DNA of 64,000 bases from NCBI RefSeq assembly GCF_029867415.1, contig NC_081185.1, positions 30,084,245 to 30,148,244 of the forward strand. The letters are read 5' to 3'. A program made the translations under genes and the position numbers. The notes below the pieces were generated by a model that saw nothing but the letters and a program-made list of their open reading frames with translations, did not search any database and had not been told where the DNA came from. Positions within the stretch are counted from its first letter, which is position 1. The number at the start of each line of letters is the position of its first letter. This document shows positions 46,901-57,258 of the stretch, one piece after another. Origin of the DNA: Vicia villosa. Lineage: Eukaryota > Streptophyta > Magnoliopsida > Fabales > Fabaceae.

Positions 46901-49900
46901 GTGTAGGAGAAAGGAGAGTGTTATATATAAGGTCGTGGATATGTTTTCCAATTATCAGGACATTTTGAATTAACATACAGTTGAAACTAAATTATAAATA
47001 GGCTTTGACTATTACACAAAATGGACCTGGTCACTTAATGTCAAGTGCAACTAAAACTCTAATCTTCTTTCCAATGGTTTGTCTCATGTTTGTGTGGTAC
47101 TTCTATGGTTTGTGCTATTATTTATTTACATCACAGGAGTGGTAAAATTGCTTTTGTTGAACTGATACTTTTGAAGATCTATTTGATGGTTTACGTTGTT
47201 AAAACAGAAAATTATAGAAATTTGTTGCTGTAGATTCTCATTAATATAAAAGTTTTTTTTTGAAATATTTGAGAATTATCTTTAGGGAAATATTTGATAG
47301 CTTTAAAGGAGATTGTGTAATTAGGTGAACTATTTGAGGAAATCGCTTCAATGCAGAAGGGCCATGTTAATTGATGATAACATTATACTCACTTCAACAT
47401 AACTACTTAGTTTGAGAATCACTTAGGTGACACTTGGAAGAACTTATTTAAAGCTTATGTAGGCTTATTGCATGATTTGAGCACTTATATAAGTGGTTGG
47501 AAGAGATTGTACATATAGCTTTTGAAACATCCATTAACTGTTTTAATAAACTTGATTGAATAAAGATTCCAAGATAGCTTTGGAAACAACTTTTGTAGAA
47601 TGAGATACAGGTTGGGTTGCTTCCGGTTAGGGTATTTTGGGGTCTAAACCAATCAAATTTAACCGGTTTGGGTTGGTTCGTATTTGTGAATGATACACAA
47701 CTTGAATCAAACCAGCCCAATCTCATTCTTGTTGGGTCAGGTAACTTGGTTTAATAATAAAACAACAGTAGGCTTACTGCTTTAAAAAAGAAGAAGTAAT
47801 TATACTTACCTGCAGAAAGGAACCCAAAATGAAAGAGTAAAATTTTCAGTTCAGGTAAAAAAAGCCATATATTACTATCTAAATCAAAATTATGTTAGAG
47901 AAATGGGTATCATTGAGCACATGGCAGGGGTTCCAGTCAGTTGATTTTTTGAGATTGCAGCGTAAGTTCTCTGCTTGCCACTGGCAGGGGTTCCAATCCA
48001 GCGGAGAGATATCGGTTGTGGCCACTGCTCAGGTGGTGGCGGGGTGTGAAGGAGGGAGTAATGTCTTGTGCCCTAGTCGGCCTTAGAGAAGTGGGGAAAG
48101 ATGGAGAGAATATGAAAAGGAAACTAGGAAAGGAACATAACTAAGTATATGCACATGCTGTGAAAATTCCCTTCTTTTGGATCGATTTTCTGAGGTTTGA
48201 ATTTTCCAACCCAATTACCTCGGGTTAGCCTATTTCAAAACCAAATCGAACTACCCTTGATTTTTCAATTGGTTCTATTCGGGTTGTGGGGAACCATGAT
48301 CCGTGTCCACCCCTATTTTCCCTTTGTCTCCTCTTCAACTCCCAAATTATATTTTTACAGTGAAAACAATTTAAATAAATGTTAATACAAATAACTTATT
48401 GAACTTAAGGCCATATGACACAAATTTGCATATGGTAAGTATTTATGCAATAAGCGATTAGTTAAATTACAAAAAAACTTGTTTGCTAGACAGTAGACAC
48501 CCTTTATTGTGAATAAATGCTTTTGTTGTTATTGTTGTTGTTGTTGATGCTATGCTGGTTACATTGTTTAAGGAGATAATGCTGTATTCTTATCTCTTGT
48601 CTCATGTTCCTTTCTTTTCTCTTTTTGCTGAATTCCTACTACTAGTAGAGTTTGTGGTTTCTTTCCTTTTTAATATAGTAATAGTATATATGAGCTTTAT
48701 TTTCATATAACAATGACTTATGTGAAACCTTCTATATTTTTTCATTTATTAATCTTGCTTAAAACTTGCATGTCTGTGTGTATTGTTCGTTAGCCATGTC
48801 TTTAATATCATGATTAAATTTCTTGACCTTAGATTCTTATCCTTTATTTCTTACAGAATCTGTCAGTGGCTTAGATCAAGTTGAGGATAATTCTCAGGAT
48901 CAGCGGAGTCCTTCTGACTCTGATTGCCAGCAAGATGGTATGTGTGTGTGGACCATGTAAGATTTTATTGTTATGCTAGATGACTTCAAACAAATTATCT
49001 TATAAATGTTACAGGGGACAGCGGTCCTTCTGAGAGGCAGGTCTCCCCTGATAAACTTTATCGAGTTGCAATATTGAAGAATCGATTTGTTGATACTATC
49101 TTGAAAGCTCGAGAAAAGACGCTCACACAAGTAAGTAATATCTCATATTTGAGAAATGTGAAACTTACTCTGCTAGCATCATACTTCTGATTGTTGTATG
49201 GAATTTGAATATGATTTGCTTCAATAAAATTTGGCTGAGGTCAGGGAGAAAAGGGTGATCCTGAGAAGTTGCGGCTGGAAAGGGAGAAAATGGAGATGGA
49301 GCAAAGGAAAGGTGAGTGAGCTTTTGTACTTGTGTGTTATTATAAAGGGTGATGTGTCCATGCTAATTGTTCAACTTACTTAAGTGCTAACTAATCTATC
49401 TTGTTGACCCAACTGTTTGTTGACAGAAAAGGCAAGGCTCCAAGCAGAAGCAAAGGCTGCTGAAGATGCTCGAAAGCAGGCAGAAGCGGAATCTGCTGCT
49501 GAAGCCAGACGAAAGGTAGAGCTTGACAGGGAAGCTGCACGACAAGCTTTGACACAGGTAAATGAGTAGTGTCTATCTAGCTGAAATATCTAAGTGCTTA
49601 CATGTTTGTTCTGCATTTCATTGGAGCATATACTGGTCTCTATGCAGATGGAAAAGACTGTTGAAATCAATGAGAATTCTCGTTTTCTCGAAGATTTGGA
49701 AAGGCTTAGAGCTGTACCTGCGGAGCAATTACCAAGTTGTGTACATGAGACAAGTCCCGATCACTCTCAGGATGGGTTGGGCAGTTTCAAGTTTGGTAGT
49801 AGTAATCCCTTGGAACAACTAGGGTTATATATGAAAGTTGATGATGAAGAGGAGGAGGGAGAGCCACCGGCTGTTCCAAATCCTGTAAATGATGTCGAAG

Positions 49901-49917
49901 AGGGTGAGATTGGTTAG
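43913..49917 (+). CDS. GTE8: GTE8-like BET transcription regulator (bromodomain + NET), copy B
   Basis: Ten coding exons join to 2376 nt (791 aa): 43913-45136, 45286-45334, 45418-45705, 46175-46251, 46339-46411, 48857-48937, 49015-49130, 49245-49311, 49427-49557, 49648-49917. Exon 4 ends at a GC donor; the other junctions are GT-AG. Bromodomain about 175-275 ([28 protein letters not shown], Asn250 in [10 protein letters not shown]), NET about 326-395 ([19 protein letters not shown]), then a repeat-bearing acidic linker, a C-terminal Ala/Glu coiled coil and an acidic tail ending GEIG. The predicted role is nuclear: binding acetylated histones and recruiting transcription regulators. Exons 2 and 5-10 match copy A in length and phase exactly. 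The start has two Met codons (MMAKSR); either may be used. Flanked on both sides by Helitrons. Confidence 0.95.
45455..45658 (+). repeat. in-frame tandem repeat (4 units) in exon 3 of GTE copy B
   Basis: Four units of [17 protein letters not shown] type (about 15-19 residues each) follow one another after the NET domain. Copy A has one unit here ([15 protein letters not shown]). This accounts for exon 3 being 288 nt in B and 129 nt in A. Confidence 0.93.
46252..46338 (+). other. GC-AG intron 4 of GTE copy B
   Basis: The exon 4 end GCAAAG is followed by GCACAG, not GT. The acceptor is TATTCAG before GTACCAGAA. Copy A has AAAG|GTCTGG at the homologous junction and the same phase, which supports use of the GC donor. 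The next GT (46262-46263) would put the join out of frame. Confidence 0.8.
46484..47049 (+). mobile_element. TRIM element in intron 5 of GTE copy B
   Basis: Two direct repeats of about 180 bp (46484-46663 and 46868-47049) share AAGAGTCC, a TATATATAAGG-type promoter word, TG-CCAA-TGTCA-GACATTTT and a related end. Just after the first repeat is GGTATTAGAGC, one or two changes from the initiator-Met tRNA PBS. Total length is about 566 bp with a 204-bp noncoding interior, which is the size of terminal-repeat retrotransposons in miniature. The repeats are quite diverged, so the insertion is old. Confidence 0.75.
47050..48856 (+). other. remainder of intron 5 of GTE copy B
   Basis: Long intronic stretch without coding signal. 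47630-47740 and 48180-48300 contain CCAATC-AA, AACC-GGTTTGGGTTGGTTCG-type low-complexity text, a pattern common in plant MITE remnants. A GTTGTTATTGTTGTTGTTG simple repeat lies at 48525-48545. No element boundaries resolved. Confidence 0.5.
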
Positions 49918-50365
49918 GCTATTCACATTTTGTATCATGAATATGGAGCAAAGTATAATTATATCTATCCCACAAAAATATCCTCATGCATTTTAGTTCA
50001 TGTGATGCATTAATCCATTGTAAATGAGTAGAAGGGATGTGCATTCAGCTTCTAGAAGGACAATATTAACTCAGTTCTGGTCTGTCAACATCAAACTTCT
50101 TGTTCTGTAATACTAGTTAGTGGCTTAAGTTGTACAAAAGATAGCGGTGTTCTCCTGGAAACTATGAGCATTGAAGGAGCCACCATCTTTCTGGTTACTG
50201 GGTGTTGTATTTCTGTATGGCTATTTCTGTAGATGCTAGAATTTTAGTTTAAGTTCTTAATCGGGTTCATTATCAGGATTAAGACATTGTACTACGCATT
50301 ATATTATACTTCAAAGCACTTACATTTAAATACTTAACTATATTCTAATTGTAGATTCCACTCAA
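49918..50365 (+). other. 3' UTR and downstream flank of GTE copy B
   Basis: Follows the TAG of GTE copy B and runs to the 3' terminus of a minus-strand Helitron at 50366. AT-rich, with no further frame. The polyadenylation site cannot be fixed; AATAT/AATAA-like words are frequent. Confidence 0.5.
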
Positions 50366-51219
50366 CTAGTACTTGACGTATGCTTCCGCACGGGTAAATT
50401 TATTCTTATCTTAGATCATTCGATAAGGTTTTGTTGGTAATATATAATTGTTATTATAAAATCACTAATACCTGAAAATATTTAAAAATAAATATGTAGT
50501 AAATTACCAACATGATAAATCCAATATGACCAATATAAATATTCACAAATATCACTAATAACTATAAATATTTACAAAAAATTTATGAATATTTAATGAT
50601 AAAATAAAAAATTAAACATGATCACTTTAACAAAATAGTTATAAATTTGTTAGAATTTTAAACTATTGAACTCATTTGAATTTTTAATTTTAAAATATTT
50701 ATAATTTTTTTATCTATTGAATTTTAACTTCTTTCTAACACTTCACAAGTTATAAATTTGTTAGAACTTTGAACTATTGAACTCATTTGAATTTAATTTT
50801 AAAATATTTATAATTTTTTTATCTATTGGATTTTAACTTCTTTCTAACACTTCATAAGATTTTTTAAATTTGCTTGTAAATATATATTACATAGAGAATA
50901 AATTCTATCTAATGAATTATATTAAAACATATAAGTGAATAGAGATCCGTGAGATCTATATTTCTTGCAATATGCAAGCCAAGAATGAGGTTAGACAAAG
51001 TTGCATTGGGAAGGTAATAGAAAGGTAAAATATTATATTATTTGATTGAAAAGTTGGAACATAAAGAGTAGAAAGGAATAGAAAGGGAAGTCATTTGAAT
51101 TTCAGCGGATATCGTGCAAGGAAATAAAGAAATTCAGTTAGGCCATCCACGTGGCAATCCGTGGAACCAGAAGGGCAATGTTAGTATTTCCAGAACATTT
51201 TATTTTCTTATATGATAGA
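50366..51219 (-). mobile_element. short non-autonomous Helitron (854 bp), minus orientation
   Basis: On the minus strand the 5' end reads TCTATCATATAAGAAAATAA (from 51219). The 3' end is an imperfect GC-rich hairpin (ACCCGTGCGGAAGCATACGT) followed by CAAGTA and CTAG (50369-50366). The flanking bases are A and T on that strand, the expected target. Both ends resemble those of the Helitron at 39675. The interior has a duplicated AT-rich block (TTTGTTAGAA-TTT-AACTATTGAACTC at 50646 and 50757). No coding. Confidence 0.88.
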
Positions 51220-51534
51220 TACACATATCATCACACGCAATTCAAATAACGACAAGACACGGTTGATTCAACTTCATAATAAAAACATATTTATTTTTAA
51301 TTCATCACAAGGTATCATTATCTCATCATAAAACAAATACTAGGAAATTATGTCCTATAACTTATTTTACTCCATTAGGGTATGAATTATTGTATTAGCT
51401 ATCCTATACTTCGAACAGCGCGTCAAACGGAGTCCGAAAACTCAAGTTACGGCTTTTACAAAAATTCTGATGTTTTATAAGATGCACATTTACCCCTACA
51501 TTTGAGAGAATTCTCGTTTATCTCCTGTTGTAAT
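51220..51534. other. short intergenic gap
   Basis: Between the Helitron and the gypsy-like element. No gene or repeat recognised. The last five bases (GTAAT) are the target duplication of the next element. Confidence 0.5.
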
Positions 51535-54251
51535 TGTAACGCCCGGAAAAATAAGTATATGCTTAATTTGGACGTTTGTGACGTTTATTGGAATTTTACC
51601 GTTTTTGGAGTCGTTTCAGTCGGTATTAGTTCGGGATGGCGGACTAATATTTAATTGAAGGTTTTCATATTTTTGGTACTAGAAATATTATTAAGGTAAT
51701 ATTCGGCGTTTTAGGGTTTTTCTGAGCAATTGAGTTTGGACCGTAAAGTGAGATATTTTGTGTGTGAATAGTAAGTAGTGGGGGGAGATAGAAAAGAGAT
51801 AAGAGAGAATAGAAAGAGAGAAAAACCAGAAAGAAGAGAGAAAGAAAAGGAAGAGGAATAGAAGAAGAGCAAAGATGGAGAGAAAGTGAAGAAGGGTTTT
51901 TTGAAGAAGATGAAGAATCAAACCAAGGTAAGGGGGTGAATCTAATTTATCTTGAATGTATGACTCTTATAGTCTTGTTCTTGTTCTTGTTCTTCTTCTT
52001 CTTGTTCAATTTCCATAAATTTCTTGTGTGGTCTTTGTTTGATCTATGTTTGTTTGAGTATAATTGTATGATGATTAAATGATATCCTTGTTGTGTTATG
52101 ATGATTGATCATGCTTTCTTTTCCATTTCCATGGCTTGATTGAGTTTGAAGAAAATGTTAGGTTTTGAGAAAGATTGATGAATCAACCATGAAAAGTTTG
52201 ATGTTAGGTTGTTTTAATGGTATGTATGTGTTGTATTGATGTTATAATGATGTATAGGTGTTAGAGAAATGTTTATAAGGGTTTAGTTAGTGGAAATGGT
52301 GATTTTAGGGTTTATATGAAGCTTAGGTCGACCTACACAGAGGTTTGCGTCGACCTGTGCAGCCTAAAAGGCAAAAATCTGGGTTTTCTGATGAATGCGT
52401 CGACCTATTGGGTCAGCGTGCGCATACCCGAGGGTGGCAGGAGTTCAATGCGTCGACCTATGATTTCCATGCGTTGACCTACAGCTTTTTTTTCCATTTT
52501 TGGCAGATTTTGTAACGATCGTAACTCTTGAACCGTAACTCCGATTTTGTCGCCGTTCGAAGCGTTGGAAAGCCAACGCAATGAAATATACTATGATATA
52601 ATAAAATGATTCATAGGATGTAGTCTCCTATTATTTTTATTAGGATCAAGTGATGAAATGTGTAGTATGTTCAATTATCCAAACTTTGAAACCTTGTAAC
52701 TTTTTATCCGTAACTCCGTTTTATACGCCGTTCGAAGCGTTAGGAAGCTAGTTAGATGTTCTATATGATGTTATAGGCTTGGTTAACTTGTGATTTATTG
52801 GTTGTAATTGTTGTTGATGAAAACACATAATTGTTTATATGCGCGATATGATTGGTAGATAATCATAGTGCTTGGTTGCAATTGTTGTTGATGTGTGGAT
52901 TAACATGAAATCATGTTCGTATGTGTTATGTATTAATGAATGTTCATTCTTGATATGTGACGATGTTTGGTTGTTTGTTGTTAACATGATGTGTGGCCTT
53001 ATGGCAAGTAATTGTTGTTATGAGAATGATGTATTATCATTGTTGAATTGTTGTTATTACAACTTGTTGATGATGTATTGATGAAGTTGTGGGCCGATGG
53101 CCAATATTAATTTGATGTGATGCAATTATGCGATCATTTATGCCAATGTGGCCGGTATGTTTTGACGGTGAATGTGTGTTGTGTGCTTATTAATGCCTGT
53201 GTGGTAATTATGGTGTGATATAATTGATAACGATGTTATTAATTGGTGATGTATCCTTTTGGATTGAATATAAACGGTGTAACGTGAGTATGTGACCGTG
53301 TTATATTGTTGATGATGTTGTTGTCATATAATAGAGTCATATATTTGCACAGCATAACATTTCAATACGTTAATGGCGAAATGCTATTAACAGGTGGCCT
53401 GAATTGGCAATTATTACCAGTGGGAGCTTAATGCTCGGTAAAAAGGTGTATTTTCCCGAGTGGCAAGAGGTCATCAGTGGGGGCGAAATGCTCGATGACG
53501 GTTAGTCATAGCTTACTGCTCGACAAAGGTGTATTTTCCTGAGGGAAAGAAGTCCTAGCATAATGCTCGACAAGGTGTATTTGTCATAATGACAAGGAGG
53601 AGTTTACTCTGGATTTGGTACCACATGCATATGCATAGTCGAGTCTCATTCATCATTGTCTGTCCTTATAATTTATGTTATCATTCATGTGTCACATTAC
53701 TTATATATCGATTGTGGTTAGATGAGTGGATTACCTTGTTGTATGATTCTTGATGATACTTGTTGGCATTACTATATTTGTCATGCTTTTCATTATGAAT
53801 TATATTCTCACCCTTCTGCTGATTTGATGCTTGAGTGGCATCCTGCAGATTAGCCGCTTTGGGAGTCCTTTGGAAGAGGTAGTTCTCCAATTGGTCTTGT
53901 CGGTTGCTCTGATACGTAACACCGGGGAGTCGGGAGTCTGTTGTTATTTATTTGTATATGACTCTTTTGAACATGTATATGTGATGATGTGCTGATGTGT
54001 ATTGTAAACACTTTATTTTGGAAAACTCCTCTTTGAGAGTGAGAGCTATACGTACATTTTTATGTTCATATCTTCCGTGTGTTATGTATCGTTTTACAGG
54101 CAGGTGTTGTATGATTTTGGCATCGTTGATGGCCGTTTGTTTTCTAGGTGTTTCTTGATTACTTGGTGTAACATCCTAATTGTGTTGTATGAAATTTTAA
54201 TACTCTGATATTTTCTTGCCTAAATGCTTTGGGTAGAATTGGGGTGTTACA
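51535..54251 (+). repeat. 5' LTR of the gypsy-type element
   Basis: TGTAACGCCC...GTGTTACA. Contains a purine-rich stretch (51780-51905), TTCTTGTTCTTGTTCTTCTT simple repeat, five GTCGACC-type motifs (52324-52485, one mutated to GTTGACC) and repeated GAAATGCTCGATGA/AATGCTCGACAA words (53430-53580). Small open frames inside are also present in the other LTR and are not genes. Confidence 0.95.
52324..52485. repeat. GTCGACC motif array in gypsy 5' LTR
   Basis: Five (A/C)GTCGACCT motifs within about 160 bp: one AGGTCGACCT followed by GCGTCGACCT forms, the last mutated. They resemble the ten-motif array in the copia LTR at 4876-5184, although the surrounding sequence is unrelated. Confidence 0.88.
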
Positions 54252-57200
54252 TTAGTGGTATCAGAGCAGGTCGGTCTGTCCGGCCAGTGTTGTTTAATGT
54301 TGTTTAATTCCTCAGTACGTGATAAGTGTGTGGAGCACTGTCAGTACTTGTTGTGCCTCTAGTCGGTTGCATGCAGGAGTGGTTTGAAGTTAGTGGGGGA
54401 GAAGATATGCTTCTCGGATATGTTTCAATTGCAAGATGTTAGTATGCTACTGAGGGCAGGAGTACTAGTGTTGTTGGAATCTGTTGTTTTCTGAAGTGAA
54501 GGCGACTTGGACTTAAGACTTTGGTTGTTAATCAAGTTGGAGTGTCACGGAGTAGATTTTGGTTATTTCTAAGGAATGGAATTTAGAGAGTTGTGATGCT
54601 CTAACGCTACTGATGGACTGTGAAGTTGTTGTTTGAGTAGCCTTGTGTGAGGTGTCGTTGTTGGATCAGTGATTAAGGAAAGTATTGTGGTAGACTTTGT
54701 TGGAGGAGTTGTTGACGTTGTTAGAAGTGTTTTGGTACGTAGCTACCGGACGTCGGTGTTAGCTAGTTCAGATGATCTTGAGAGATTTGTGAATTATGGA
54801 ATCATAGTGCTTCTGTGCTATGAGCAAAAGTTGGAAAAGAATATTATTAATGTTGGTACTGATAGTTTATACTCTATTATGATTGTCAGCTACCTATTGA
54901 CAAATTGAGGACTTGATCACCCTTAATCTCTTGTTGATAGTAGACGGGATCGTATTGGACGTGATAGGCTTATCTGGCTAGTTTGATAATATTGGAAGTG
55001 AATGAGTCGGTGCAAGGTAGTACGACGTTGTTTATGTTGTCGACGACTTTGGATGTTCTTGAGAAAGAGCGGTTGTGGGAATTGCGGATAGTTGCGCATT
55101 TGTATAAGTGTTTCTTGAAGGTTTAAGTGATTCATCGTCGAAAAGGGGAATTCCGTCTTGGAGTTCTGTTTTGACAGATTTAGTTCCTAGAACTGTTGTT
55201 GTGTCGAGGGTTCCGTATCGGATGCCAACTTCTGAGTTGAAAGAGTTGAGGAGTCAACTTAAGGATTTTCTTGAGAAGAGGTTTGTTCGTTCGAGTGTGT
55301 CGCCGTAGGGTGCACGTGTTTTGTTGGTTAAGAAGGAAGGTTCTATGAGGCCTTGTGTCGATTTTAGACAATTGAGAAAATTGACAATTAAGGAAAGGTA
55401 TGCACTTTCGAGGATTGATATTTTGATGGATCAAGTTGGTTTGAGCTTGTTTGTTTTGCAAGTTTGACTTAAAGTATGGGTATCATCAGTGTGAAGATGA
55501 TCGTGCTAAGTATTTGAGAATTGTTTTGTCCGTGTTGGGAAGAAGAAATTGTTTGCTAAGTTTCCTTGTGTGAATTTTTGGTTGAGTAAAGTGAATGTTC
55601 GAGGGTTTAAGAGGAGGTTGACTATCACTCCTATTTTGATTTTGCCGGATCTGTTAGAACTGTTTGTTGTGTTTTGGGATGTTTCTTTGTTGGGTTTGCA
55701 AGAAGTTCTAATGCAGAAAGGGGTAAGTGGTGGTTTATGCCTTTATGCGAGTTAAGATTTTTGAAAGGATTTATCTGTCACAAGATTTAGAGTTGGCAGT
55801 TGTTATTTCTGTTTGGGAAATTTGAAGGCACTAATTATTCGGATCGAGATTTCTGTGTGTAAGTGACTACAAGAGTTTGAAGTATTCGTTTAATCAGAAT
55901 GAGTTGAATATGAGAAACCATTGCATACGTCTATGTCGATGATTCGAGTATTGTGATTGTTGAAACAGTTGTGAGATTCGATTTTGGTTTGTAAAGCGAC
56001 TTCTTCAGGTGTTGAGCTTTATACGTGAAAGCTTACTTATGGTATTCTTGATGAGATTAGAAAAGGTCAGAAATCGGATTTGAATGGGTTAATAAGATGA
56101 CATTGATTAGTCAAAGATGAAGATAGTGATCTTCGGATTGATAAGAACAATGTCATGGGATGTCATGATCAAGTTTGTATTCCTAATGTTCGGATTTGAA
56201 AAGAGGACTTTGGATGAGGTGCGTCGTAGAGATTTGAGTATTCATCCTGATGCTACTAAGATGTATCAAGATTTGAGAAGGTCATTTTTAGTGGCAAGGT
56301 AATGTTTGGATTGAGATTCGAGGTTTATTTATGAAATTTTGAGAAGGTTCGCAAAGTGCTTTAGGTACGAAGTTGCGCTGAGTTTGGCGTCTCATCCTCA
56401 AACAGATGGTCAGACTGAGAGGATGATTTGGTCACTTAAAGATCTATGAGGGCTTGTGTTGTGAAACAAGGATGTGTTTGGATTAGCTTTTTGTCTTTGA
56501 TCGGATGATACAAGGACGTTTGTCTGGTGTGCAAGCTGACACAGCAGATTAAGAGGTTGAGTATGTTAAGAGAGAACAATGAGTTTCTGGTGAAAACTAG
56601 AAAGGGCTGGAAGTTGGATATGAAGTTGGTAAATCTGTTTGTTGGGGGAAATCAGAGTGCACATCGGAAGCGTGAAATGACGCGGTTCGTATGTGTGTGT
56701 ATGAATTGTTAGAGTTCAAATTTTGGACAGTGGACGTGGTAGGAATGATAAGACCACCAGATGTTTTGGTTACATGTTTGACTGCTATGTCTTGCATGGT
56801 TGTTTGGATGTTGTGCGACCAGGATGTTGGTATTCTAGTTTTGTTGAGGCTGTTCAGAAGTTGTATATGTCGTGGAACTTTATGTCCTTATCTAGGATGG
56901 CGTCTCGTTTCCATGGTGATGGTTCGAGTGCATGTAGCTAATTCCTTTGATGGGGGATTAGGGGTGTTTTGGTTGACAAGTGTGTTGTGTGGGCATTGCA
57001 TCTTGTTCTTGTTGTCGGTGTTTTGGTTATTTCTTGTGTTTTGGTGTTAGTCGATGAGTGCATTGTATGGGAATTGCATCTCGTTGTCGTTGTTGTGTTT
57101 TGGTTGTTTCTCTTTTAGCTAGGGTGATTCGTTGTTGGTGATGATTGTGTCGTTGCTTTCGTGGCGTGATAGTTGGTTAGTCGGAGGCGAGAGCGTATTC

Positions 57201-57258
57201 AGGTTTGTTTGCGTTTGGGATATTTCCGAGGACGGAAATCTTCTAAGTGGGGGAGAGT
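54252..57258 (+). pseudogene. degenerate gypsy interior with RT and integrase remnants
   Basis: 55108-55305 encodes the linker before RT and its start (VPYRMPTSELKELRSQLKDF). A TAG replaces the usual Trp codon after SSVSP (55306-55308). The frame then continues with [20 protein letters not shown], and further on [11 protein letters not shown]. At about 56390-56450, SHPQTDGQTERMIWSL is the conserved integrase core. Motif spacing is far shorter than in a full pol, and there are several stops and shifts. The motifs fit the Ty3/gypsy chromovirus (Tekay/Del) side. No gag or CHROMO domain was seen. Confidence 0.85.

Noticed and set aside
52872..53081. 69-codon frame repeated at 58597-58806
   Set aside because: Duplicate because both are LTR copies; Cys-rich look is due to TTGTTGTGT simple sequence.
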